In this document: positions 11,601 through 19,600 of the stretch, piece by piece
Position numbering within the stretch: the stretch's first letter is position 1
How the letters are laid out: the number at the start of each line of letters is the position of its first letter
Source of the DNA: CAWGOF01 sp963824225
Lineage (GTDB): Bacteria; Acidobacteriota; Polarisedimenticolia; Polarisedimenticolales; Polarisedimenticolaceae
NCBI GenBank assembly: GCA_963824225.1
Contig: CAWGOF010000002.1
Span: forward strand, 620,001-684,000
Length of the DNA stretch: 64,000 bases
Reading direction: 5' to 3'
Translations under genes and position numbers: made by a program
Notes under the pieces: model-generated
Told to the model about the DNA's origin: nothing
Databases searched by the model: none
Seen by the model: only the letters and a program-made list of their open reading frames with translations

Positions 11601-13300
11601 ACGTGCACGTGATCGTTGTGATGCAGGAGCACCGTCCAGTGCAGCGCGCTCGAGCCGAGCGTCTCGTCCGGATCGACGGCCGAGCCCTGGAACGCGACCA
11701 CCTGGCCCGGCGAGTAGCCGGCCCCGTCGGCCGGAGCCGCGATCGCCGGGGTCGGCGGAAGGCTGCCCACGGTGATCGCCTGGGTCGCAGCCGATGATTT
11801 CCCCGCCGTGTCGGTGACCGTCAGGCGCGCGGTGTAGGTCACGACTCCCGTGGCGTCGTAGGCGTGCTGCGGGTTCGCGAGCGTCGACGTCTGGCCGTCG
11901 CCGAACTGCCACAGGTAGGTCAGCGCTCCCCCGCCCGGGTTGAGCGAGCCGCTGCCGTCGAAGCTCACGGTCAACGGCGAGTAGCCCGAGGTCGGCGCGG
12001 CGGTGATGCGGGCGACGGGCCCGTTGAATCGGATCCGCCGGACCTGACCCGACGTGATCACGATGTAGTACAGCAGGTCGTCCGGCCCCTGCTCGAGCGA
12101 CACGATGCCCTGGAGGCCGGTCGCGAATACGAGGTTCGCCTCGATCTCGTGTCCGTGGTCGATCACGAGCCGCCGGATCCACCCTCCCACGTAGTCGGCG
12201 TAGAAGAAGTTGCCGCGGTACAGCTCGGGATAGACCGCGCCGGAATAGATCGGCCCGCCGATCGCCGCGCTGCCGAGGAAGCTCGGGTCGTACCCCGGAA
12301 GCGCGGGCGACGTATCCTCGTGGGCCCAGGCGACGAGCGGGAAATCGACCGCCGCGGGCGGGAGCAGGCCGCAATCGCCGAGCTGGGTCGAATACCCGAC
12401 CGTGGGCAGGAACCCCTCGTAGCACGGCCACCCGTAGTTGATGCCCCGATGGACGTGGTTCGCCTCTTCCCACGTGTTCCAGCCGACGTCGCCGAGGTAG
12501 ATCTCTCCCGTCGCCGGGTCGAGGTTGAACCGGTACGGGTTGCGCAGGCCGTAGGCCCAGACCTTCGAGCGGATCGAGTTCGTTCCGTCGTCGAACGGGT
12601 TGTCACCCGGTGCCGTACCGTCGTCGTTGATCCGCAGGATCTTGCCCGAGTAGGTGTTCAGATCCTGCGCCCGCAGCGCGCGCGGATCGACGCCGCCCGC
12701 GTCGGCCCCGTCACCGTTCCCCACGAGCAGCTTGCCGTCGGGCCCGAAGCGCAGCGTGCCGATGCTGTGGGTGTTGCTGTCCGACGGGATGCAGTCAGAG
12801 CCCGTGGGATAGTTCGCGCACGGTGGCGTGCCGATGCTCCCGAGCAGGATGACCTCGCTCCCGGGGAGAGCGACGTCGGGGTTCGCGGGGTTCGCTGTGA
12901 CACGGATCAACCGCGACACCTTCGGACCGCTGTCGTTGGGGTTCGCGCCCTCCTCGCGGCTGAACAGCATGTACACGTAGCCGTTGCTCGCGAAGTCCGG
13001 GTGCAGCGCGAGACCGAGAGCGCCGCGGTCCACGTACGTGTTGACCTGGGAGCTGATGTCGATGAACGGCGTCGGCAGGAGCGTTCCGTTCTTGAGGATC
13101 CGGACCACGCCGTCCTTCTGCCAGATGAACACGCGGCCGTCGGGGGCCCAGGTGAGCCCGACCGGCTTGAACGCCGGCAGGGTCGTCACGAGCTCGGAGG
13201 TGAAGCCCGGATCCGAGAACGTCTGCGCCGCGGTCTGCGACAGGAGCGAGATCGCTCCGATCGCGATCAGGGCCGCACGTAACCTCGGATTGACGCGCAC
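8621..13300 (-). CDS. Secreted PQQ-type sugar dehydrogenase with PKD, FN3 and LamG modules
   Basis: 1559 residues from GTG 13300. Order: signal peptide (1-25); glucose/sorbosone dehydrogenase beta-propeller (about 28-428, with GALGLALHPDFASNGYVY and HSIGTLRFGPDGKLLVGNGDG); PKD domain (about 430-508); an Ig-like domain (about 517-612); FN3 (617-713); LamG (717-913); two FN3 (930-1130); LamG (1133-1330); two FN3 (1343-1540). The propeller family oxidises aldoses with PQQ outside the cytoplasm; the modules suggest binding to polysaccharide or a surface. The last 18 residues are low-complexity. In the next frame the sequence would end more naturally at 8598, so a base may be missing near 8668. 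FN3 and LamG DNA is shared with the next gene upstream. Confidence 0.85.
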   Translation of the reverse strand: MRVNPRLRAALIAIGAISLLSQTAAQTFSDPGFTSELVTTLPAFKPVGLTWAPDGRVFIWQKDGVVRILKNGTLLPTPFIDISSQVNTYVDRGALGLALHPDFASNGYVYMLFSREEGANPNDSGPKVSRLIRVTANPANPDVALPGSEVILLGSIGTPPCANYPTGSDCIPSDSNTHSIGTLRFGPDGKLLVGNGDGADAGGVDPRALRAQDLNTYSGKILRINDDGTAPGDNPFDDGTNSIRSKVWAYGLRNPYRFNLDPATGEIYLGDVGWNTWEEANHVHRGINYGWPCYEGFLPTVGYSTQLGDCGLLPPAAVDFPLVAWAHEDTSPALPGYDPSFLGSAAIGGPIYSGAVYPELYRGNFFYADYVGGWIRRLVIDHGHEIEANLVFATGLQGIVSLEQGPDDLLYYIVITSGQVRRIRFNGPVARITAAPTSGYSPLTVSFDGSGSLNPGGGALTYLWQFGDGQTSTLANPQHAYDATGVVTYTARLTVTDTAGKSSAATQAITVGSLPPTPAIAAPADGAGYSPGQVVAFQGSAVDPDETLGSSALHWTVLLHHNDHVHVMLEVDGATGSFVAQYHGVGTYSYELRLTATDSSGLASTTSIDLPVLPDTTSPSAPSGLSATPHGASRIDLSWSAASDNAGISGYHIERCVGASCSGFVEIAAPVGEVTSFSNTGLAAATTYRYRVRAADGSGNLGSYSSIAAAQTAAGNGLLAAYAFNEGQGGTAADASGNGITATIVGASWSPGKNGTAVEFNGAGQLGYLASSSVLDASIGLTIEAWVYPTVAQSDWRAIVQRETDSYFLHAGSGGTALRPAAGGKFGGALHYIVSPTAIPVGAWSHLACTWNGSTFRLYVNGAEVAAQSWTGTLQTTAGGAGPVRIGTNVPYGENFLGRVDDVRIYDVPRSAAEIVQDMNTPVTAVVDTTPPTDPTSLVANGASTSRIDLTWAASTDAGGSGLAGYRVERCEGIGCTGFAEIATPGTHAYSDSGLPAATTYRYRVRARDGADNASGYSNVASATTLPPDSIAPSVPGPLGVIPGASGQLLVSWGPSTDDFGGSGISGYELERCAGTGCTGFSPVATVTGTSFADGGLGPLATYAYRVRAVDNAGNSSGYTAAHEGTTTAAPTGPVAAYGFDEGAGATVGDASGNANTGTISGAAWNTTGKFGGSLTFSAASHVVVVPASASLDLSTGMTLEAWVYPTSAQTGWRAIIQRETDAFFLHASTDAGALRPAVGGTFGGALTYFGSPSAIPVDTWSHLAATWDGSVMRLYVNGTQVASQPQGGALQRTSTGAGSVRFGNNVPYGERFIGRIDEVRIYDRARTAGEIATDMVTPVVDSTPPTAPASLGATVNGQSEIDLSWSASTDTGGSGLAGYRVERCTGAGCIDFGEIQSVVANAHADTGLEAETTYRYRVRGRDGAGNLSGYSNVVEATTAAPPDTTPPSDPASLVSTPTSPTQIQLVWVASTDAGGSGLAGYRVERCLGAGCDDFLVMRWPLANTVTDTGLSAQTTYRYRVSAIDGAGNPSGYSNVVEATTPAWSASSPPSRPPKKPSR

Positions 13301-13315
13301 GCAGGAGCCCCAACC

Positions 13316-13336
13316 GCCCCCTCGGGTGGAGGGGGC
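13316..13336 (-). terminator. GC hairpin between two secreted-protein genes
   Basis: Perfect 8-bp inverted repeat GCCCCCTC/GAGGGGGC with a 5-base loop, 15 bases upstream of the GTG at 13300 and 47 bases beyond the stop of the preceding gene. No T-tract follows, so it is either a weak terminator or a 5' leader structure of the dehydrogenase mRNA. Confidence 0.35.
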
Positions 13337-13382
13337 CCACCACCGTATCAGATACGTCCGTTCTGTCCGGCCGCCCGGCGCA

Positions 13383-15851
13383 CTACTGGCCGCAGTGGTT
13401 GGACACGCTCTTCGACGTCGTCCCGCACGACCCGGACGACCCTCCGGGGCCGGGCCCGTTGCGCTCGCTGCCGAGCCCGTCGAGGCCCCAGGAGCCCTCG
13501 ACGCCCGTCGAGTCCACGGCCGTCACGATCCACCAGACGAGGCCGCCGGGGTCGATCGTCGTCGGCGGCGAGGCCCAGCTGTAGGGCGACGACGCGGAGC
13601 AGACCGTCCCAGCGACGGCGAAGGCGCCGCCAAGGGCGGTCGGAAGCTGCGATCCGCCCCCGTAAACGATGCGGTAGCCCGAAGCGCCGGTGCAGGTCGA
13701 CGAGTCCCAGGACACGGTCAGCGAACTGCCCGACGGGCCTACCTTGCCGACCCTCATCGGAGCTCCCGAGATACCGTCCGGAACGCCCGGTGGGCCGACC
13801 GCAGCTGCCGCACCCACGGGTGAGCTCATGTCTCCCCCGATCTCGGCCGCCGACAGCGCGCGATTGTAGATCCGCACCTCGTCGGTGCGCCCGATGAACC
13901 GCTCGTTGAACGTGTTGGCGCCGATCCGGATCGCCGCAGCACCCGTCGCGGTCGTCTGCAGAACGCCGCTGCGCGGCGTGCTGTTCGTCTGGATCCCGTT
14001 CACGTATTCGCGCAGCGTCGTACCGTCCCAGGTCGTCGCGATGTGGCTCCAGGCATTGGCCGGGATGGCCGCGGGAGAGGTGATGTAGGTCAAGACGCCG
14101 TTGAACGTGCCGCCTCCCACCGGGCGCAGGGGCGCCTGCGTCGAGCCGGCGTGCAGGAGGTAGGCGTCGGGCGCACGCTGGACGACCGGGCGCCAGCCGG
14201 CTTGCAGGGAGGTGGGATACACCCAGGCCTCGAGCGTCATGCCGGTCGACAGATTCAGCGACGTCGAGGGCTGGATCAGCACGACGTCGCTCCCGCCCTG
14301 GAACGTCAGCGAGCTGCCGAACTTGCCGGTCGCGTTCCACACGGCCCCGGTGATCGCTCCGGCGTTGGAGTTGCCCGACGCGTCGGCGGCGGTCGAGCCC
14401 GTGCCTTCGCTGAACCCGTAGGCTGCGACGAGGCCCGAAGTCGCCGCCGGCGCTAGCGTGGCCGCACCGGCGACGTTCGAGTAGCCGCCGAGGTTGCCCG
14501 CGCCGTCCTCGGCCCGGACGCGGTAGCGATAGCTCGTGTTGGGCGTCAGGCCGGTATCGACGAGCGTGTTCGTCTCTGGCGTGGCGATCTCGGCGAAGGA
14601 CGCGCACCCCGTGCCCTGGCAGCGCTCGACCCGGTAGCCCGAGAGGCCGCTCCCCCCGGCATCGGTCGAAGGCGACCACTGGAGCGAGATCTGGCTCGTT
14701 CCCGCGGCATTCGCGTCGAGCGCGGTCGGGGCGGTCGGGGCGATCGTGTCCGACGTCCCCCCCTGAGCGTGCTTGTACAGGTAGACCCAGGCCAGCGGCA
14801 CGGGGTCCTGGAAGTAGAACTTGACGAACATCACGACGCCGTGCGTGCCGACCGGTGTGGCGAGCGTCTGCCAGATCTTGATGTCACCCCGAACCGGGGA
14901 GAAGACCGGGGCCGGGCCGGGCAGGCTCGTCCACGTCTCGGTGACGACGTCGTAGCTGTAGAACTCGCCGTTCTTCCCCAGGACGAGATAGTCCCCGCTC
15001 ACCGGGTCGACGGTGACGATCGCCGCCAGGATGCCAAGGGGGATCGGCGCGAGCGGATGCGTCGTCACGGCCCCAGTCTCCGAGATCGAGTACAGCTCGC
15101 GGCTGCCGTTGCCGCCGCCGTAGAGGACCTCCTTGTGGACCGGGTTGTACTCGACGAAGTGGTTGTACGTGCCCATCGGGGTGCCCGAGGCGATGCGCGA
15201 CCATTGGGCCGTCGTGTCGCTGTACAGGTACGCCTCTTCCGGGAACCCGGTCGTGACGCTGCCGGCGAGGACGAGACCGTTCATCTCGGGGAAGTACTCG
15301 AGGCCCATGCAGCACGCCGAGTAGCCCATCACGCCGACCGGGACCGACGGCAGCTGGGACCACGAGCCCGCGGCGATGTCGTACCGGTAGACCTCTCGCT
15401 GGCTGTACTGCCGGTGATAGAAGATGCCTCGTCCGGCGTCGATCGCGTTGTGATCGTAGCCGTGCATGATCTCGCTGGGGAACCAGTACGGCTCGGGCAA
15501 AACGCGCCACGAGTTGGTCACGGCGGAGTACGCGACGAAGCGGGCCAGATCGCCGTTCTGGTCGACCGGATGGTCACAGCCGATGAAGAAGAACTGCTGC
15601 GAGACGGGATCCCACGCGCCGTCCTCGGCGTAGTCGAGGATCGACCCACCCAGGCCGTCGGCGGCGAGCGTCGGCACCATGTTCAGCGTCGACAGTTCGG
15701 CCCAGGTCCCGGGCGCCATCGAGGCCGCGAGCTGACCCAGGGCGGTGGCGGCGGTGGCGGGCTGCGGCTCTTCCTCGGCCGTCGCGGCGACCGTCGTGCC
15801 CGAGAGCAAGACGAGGCCGATGACCAAGGCCGTAGGTCTGCCCGCCCGCAA
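13383..15851 (-). CDS. Secreted Kelch-like/FN3/LamG protein
   Basis: 822 residues from TTG 15851, which has GGAGG 5 bases upstream and begins a signal peptide (ALVIGLVLLSGTTVAATA); an ATG at 15899 in frame gives a poor N-terminus. Residues about 40-365 form a beta-propeller-like region (GAWDPVSQQFFFIGCDHP, YNPVHKEVLYGGGNGSRE) resembling galactose-oxidase/Kelch folds, but no catalytic residues can be named. FN3 (about 367-465), LamG (about 470-663) and a final FN3-like module (about 687-800) follow. The FN3-LamG part is closely similar to cassettes in the neighbouring dehydrogenase, so one was copied from the other. Its role is unknown; extracellular binding is likely. Confidence 0.8.
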   Translation of the reverse strand: MRAGRPTALVIGLVLLSGTTVAATAEEEPQPATAATALGQLAASMAPGTWAELSTLNMVPTLAADGLGGSILDYAEDGAWDPVSQQFFFIGCDHPVDQNGDLARFVAYSAVTNSWRVLPEPYWFPSEIMHGYDHNAIDAGRGIFYHRQYSQREVYRYDIAAGSWSQLPSVPVGVMGYSACCMGLEYFPEMNGLVLAGSVTTGFPEEAYLYSDTTAQWSRIASGTPMGTYNHFVEYNPVHKEVLYGGGNGSRELYSISETGAVTTHPLAPIPLGILAAIVTVDPVSGDYLVLGKNGEFYSYDVVTETWTSLPGPAPVFSPVRGDIKIWQTLATPVGTHGVVMFVKFYFQDPVPLAWVYLYKHAQGGTSDTIAPTAPTALDANAAGTSQISLQWSPSTDAGGSGLSGYRVERCQGTGCASFAEIATPETNTLVDTGLTPNTSYRYRVRAEDGAGNLGGYSNVAGAATLAPAATSGLVAAYGFSEGTGSTAADASGNSNAGAITGAVWNATGKFGSSLTFQGGSDVVLIQPSTSLNLSTGMTLEAWVYPTSLQAGWRPVVQRAPDAYLLHAGSTQAPLRPVGGGTFNGVLTYITSPAAIPANAWSHIATTWDGTTLREYVNGIQTNSTPRSGVLQTTATGAAAIRIGANTFNERFIGRTDEVRIYNRALSAAEIGGDMSSPVGAAAAVGPPGVPDGISGAPMRVGKVGPSGSSLTVSWDSSTCTGASGYRIVYGGGSQLPTALGGAFAVAGTVCSASSPYSWASPPTTIDPGGLVWWIVTAVDSTGVEGSWGLDGLGSERNGPGPGGSSGSCGTTSKSVSNHCGQ

Positions 15852-15929
15852 CCGATCCTCCCCTGGAGTCTCGCCCGAGAGATATACCACGCGCCGCAAA
15901 GCTCACGGACGTGGAAAGCACCCTACGAC

Positions 15930-16565
15930 TCAGCCGGCGGGTCCGCCATAGAAGAAGTACAAGCCGAGGCCGATGGTGAACAGGAAGCAGCCGAAGAGCG
16001 CGTGCTGGACGCTGGCGACGAGGCTCGACCGCGTGCGCTCGTAGGTCCAGCCGAAGAACACCCCCCCGACGAGCGTCAGGACAGGGGCGACCCAGTTCTC
16101 GAAGATCACGTGTACCGCCGAGAACGCGAACGCGCTGGCCAGGATCCGCGTCCAGGGCGACCGGAAGATGCCCCGATACCGATGGAACACGAACGCGCGA
16201 TAGACGATCCCCTGGGGAACGACCGAGAGCACGGGATAGAGGATCAGCAGCATGGCGAGGATCCCCGGCCGCTGACGCGCCAGGAAGAACCAGCGATCGG
16301 GGGCCATCTGCGCGGTGATCAGAAGGAGCAGGGGCGCCGTGCACACGAACGGCACGGAGGCGTAGAGCAGGCGCCGGCCGAGCTGGTCGGTGTTCCACAG
16401 GCTGCGCCACTCGAAGTCGCCCGAGACGAGGAGCACCATGAGACAGATGCCGGTGATGAGCCACAGCGCCGGGATCGGTGACAGCGGGATCCAGCCCGCG
16501 ACGTAGACCAGCGGGAGACCTGCGGCGAGAACCCCATACTCGAGCGCGAGGAGCCACCGGTTCAT
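15930..16565 (-). CDS. CPBP-family intramembrane protein, catalytic Glu pair not conserved
   Basis: 211 residues with about 6-7 hydrophobic helices and no signal peptide. Three CPBP (Abi/Rce1-type) motif regions are present: PQGIVYRAFVFHRY (about 114-127) in place of the usual E-E-x-x-x-R, then FAFSAVH, then the C-terminal QHALFG. The subfamily with PQE-xx-YR keeps one Glu; here that position is Gly, so protease activity is doubtful. Family members process prenylated or bacteriocin peptides in the membrane. The start ATG has no Shine-Dalgarno but sits 7 bases after a TACGCT box. It is monocistronic between two large secreted-protein genes. Confidence 0.8.
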   Translation of the reverse strand: MNRWLLALEYGVLAAGLPLVYVAGWIPLSPIPALWLITGICLMVLLVSGDFEWRSLWNTDQLGRRLLYASVPFVCTAPLLLLITAQMAPDRWFFLARQRPGILAMLLILYPVLSVVPQGIVYRAFVFHRYRGIFRSPWTRILASAFAFSAVHVIFENWVAPVLTLVGGVFFGWTYERTRSSLVASVQHALFGCFLFTIGLGLYFFYGGPAG

Positions 16566-16572
16566 GTCTAGA

Positions 16573-16578
16573 AGCGTA
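16573..16578 (-). promoter_or_regulatory. -10 element (TACGCT), probable leaderless start of CPBP gene
   Basis: TACGCT followed by 7 bases and the ATG at 16565, with no ribosome site between. The box is identical to the one before the adaptor gene at 8572. Confidence 0.35.
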
Positions 16579-16622
16579 CGAGCGGACGATCTCGCACGCC
16601 GCGTTGGAGTTACTGAAACGCG

Positions 16623-16639
16623 CGCGGGAATAACCCGCG
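16623..16639 (-). terminator. Hairpin downstream of first Kelch/TSP3 gene
   Basis: CGCGGG/CCCGCG stem of 6 bp with a 5-base AT loop, starting 38 bases beyond the stop at 16677. On the minus strand it is followed by CGCGTTT, so at best it is a weak intrinsic terminator. Confidence 0.4.
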
Positions 16640-16676
16640 TTGGCGACCGTCTCGTTGCCCGATGCGCTACTGCTTC

Positions 16677-19600
16677 CTACTCGCAGCGCGCGGGGTCGGC
16701 GTTGAGCCGCTCGACACCCGGCGCCTGCTGGCCCAGTGTCCCGGCACCGCACGCGGTCGTCCAGGGCTGGATCAGATACAGGTAGCCCTCCCCGGAGGCC
16801 GGGACGGCTGGATCGTCGTGCGTCGTGCCGACGATCCCTTCGGCCCAGCACGGTCCGTAGATCCACGTGTCGACGCTCGCGAGATCGCCACGCGTGATGG
16901 AGTAGGACTGAGCGCCCGCCGTGGCGGTCCAGGACAGGCGCGCGACGCCCGGTGCCGGCTTGCCGAGGACGAGACCCGCCACGTCGCCCGGACCGGCCGA
17001 GCCGGGATCCCCCGGCGCGCAGTCGCAGGCGTCGCCGACGCCGTCGTCGTCCGAGTCGGTCTGGTTCGGGTTGGCCGCGCCGGGGCAGTTGTCGCATGCG
17101 TCGCCGATGCCATCCGCGAGCGGCGCGCGCCCGAGGCCCACGAGCCGGACCGCGTCGATCTCCTCGAAGTTCGCTGCAGCCGTGCGCACGACGACCGTGT
17201 CGGCGAAATACGGCCGCAACGGGAACGAGACGTCGAGCGTGGCACCACACGCGGTCGCGTCGGTCTGGGACCACACGGTCCGCAGGGCATCGTCGACCCC
17301 GCGCAGCTCGACCGCGGTGACGAACGGCGCCTCGACCTGCTCGAACACCGAGACAGCGGTCGCGCGCACCGGCGCGGCGTACTGCAGCTCGAGCCACTCC
17401 GGATCGGTGACGTCGGTCGATGGCGACCAGTTCGTCGGCACCTCGGCGCACTCACCAGCATGCTCGGGCGGACCCGCGGCCTGCATGGCCGAGTAGTCGG
17501 TCGACGTCCACTCGCTGCTCGCCGTGACGATCGACGCGAACTGGGCGAACGACGTCGGGTCAGCGAGCTCCGAGTCGGCCTGGCTCGCGTTCGCGGTCGC
17601 CGGGCAGTTGTCCGGGGGACACGTGCTCGCGGCGAATCCCGGGTTACCGAAGCCGTCGCCATCGGTGTCCGTGCACGAATCGCAGGCGTCGCCGAAGGCA
17701 TCCCCGTCCGCGTTCGCCTGGTTCGCGTTCGACACCGTCGGGCAGTTGTCCAGGGGACACGTGCTCGCGGCGAATCCCGGGTTGCCGGAGCCGTCGCCAT
17801 CGGTGTCCGTGCACGAATCGCAGGCGTCGCCGAAGGCGTCCCCGTCCGTGTTCGCCTGGTTCGCGTTCGGCACGGTCGGGCAATTGTCGCCTGTATCGAC
17901 GCCGTCTCCGTCCCCGTCGGTGTCGCACGGGTCGCCGCGACCGTCGGCATCCGAATCGGCCTGCGACGGGTTCGAGAGGAGTCGGCAGTTGTCCTGGGTG
18001 TCGGCGACGCCGTCCGCGTCCGCGTCGGGGTCGCAAGCGTCACCGATCCCGTCGTGGTCGAAGTCGGACTGGTCGAGGTTGACCAGCCCCGGACAGAGGT
18101 CGCAGGCATCGCTCGCGCCGTCGCCATCGCTGTCCGTTCCGGGAGCGGTGATCACGTAGCGGCCACCGGTCCCGCTGGCCCAGTACATCATGTCGGCCTT
18201 CGTCCAGACCGGCTTCGTCGCCAGGGTGGTCCTCGGGGCACCGACCTGGGTCACTGGTTGCCAGTGGCCGTCGACGGCGTCGTAGAGGAAGCCGGTGTAC
18301 GGTGACCCGTCGAAGCCAAGGAGCCACCACCTGCCGGTCCACAGGCTCTGCCGAACGGTCGCGCCGATGGCCGGCGCACCGACCAAGGAGATCGGAGCCC
18401 ACGTTCTGGCGACCGGATCGTAGCTCTGCGGCGGGGGTATACCGGGGTCGTTCCATCCCCCACCCCAGACCAGCATCCGGTTCCCATCCCACACGGCTTG
18501 GTGGGATGCCCTCGCGACCGCACCTCCCGAGCCGTCGATCATCTGCCAGGTGTCCGTCGCCAGGTCGTAGCGCGCTCCATCGGCGTAGCTCGTGGGAGCC
18601 ATCGAGACGGGGGCCAAGGTGTTGCCGCCCCACACCAGCAGCTCCGACCCGGTCCAGACCGCGCTCCGTTGTCGACGCGGCTCGAAGGGATAGATCGCCA
18701 TGGGCGTCCACGTGTTGGACTGCGGATCGTAGAGCGCACCGGTCAACCCATATTGGACAAACGAGTGGTAGACGGTATCCCCGCCCCACACCAACATGCG
18801 CGTTCCCGTCCAGCGGACTACCTTGTTCACTGACACCCCATTCTGACCGTTGAATAGGTTGGTGACCGGCGGCAGAGGTATCCAGGTGTCGGTCAAGGGG
18901 TTATATCGCGCGCCGTCGTTCTCCACGTTGTGGGTGGCCTCGAGGGTGCCATTGAAGACGATCATCTCCGATCCGGTCCAGATCGCCTCGGGTCTCGTGC
19001 GCCCACTCGGGGCGTTGACCGTCGACGTCGGTGTCCAGGCGTCGAGCACCGGGTCATAGCGATATCCCAGGTCTGGGCCGAGTGTCCCCGTGCCACCCCA
19101 GACGATGAGCTCGCTCCCCGTCCAGACCTGGGAGCCGTCTTGCGGCGGTGGATTACCCGAGGTCGCGGTGGGTGTCCAGGAGTCGCCGACCGGATCGTAG
19201 CGTCCGCCCGACTCGAAGACCTTGGCTTGACCCCCACTGAACGAGTTCCTTCCGCCCCACACGATCATCCGATCACCGGTCCACACGGCGGCGTGCTGCT
19301 GCCGCGCTTCGGGCGCACCGACCGTCGTGAGCGGAGACCAGCTGTTGCTCGTCGGATCGAAGCTCGCTCCGCTGTTCAACGCCGTGAAGGAAGCCAACCC
19401 GCCCCACACGATCATCCGGCTCCCCGTCCACACAGCCTGCGTCTCTCTTCGTCCCTGCGGGGCGCCGGTCGTGCTGGTGGACGTCCAGCTGTCGGTCGCG
19501 GGATCGTAAATCCCGCCCGTGGCCAGATTGTCGTTTCCCCCGCCGCCCCAGACGATCAATTGCGACCCTGTCGAGACCGAGGCGGCCGGCAACCCTGCGT

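Noticed and set aside
8598..12473. 1291-codon minus-strand frame inside the dehydrogenase gene
   Set aside because: Alternative frame, mostly Arg/Gly, no domains; only its last 25 codons may matter as the natural end of the overlapping gene.
17601..17876. Tandem repeats as a CRISPR array
   Set aside because: Units are 138 bp, contiguous, in frame and code for TSP3 repeats; no spacers or cas genes.
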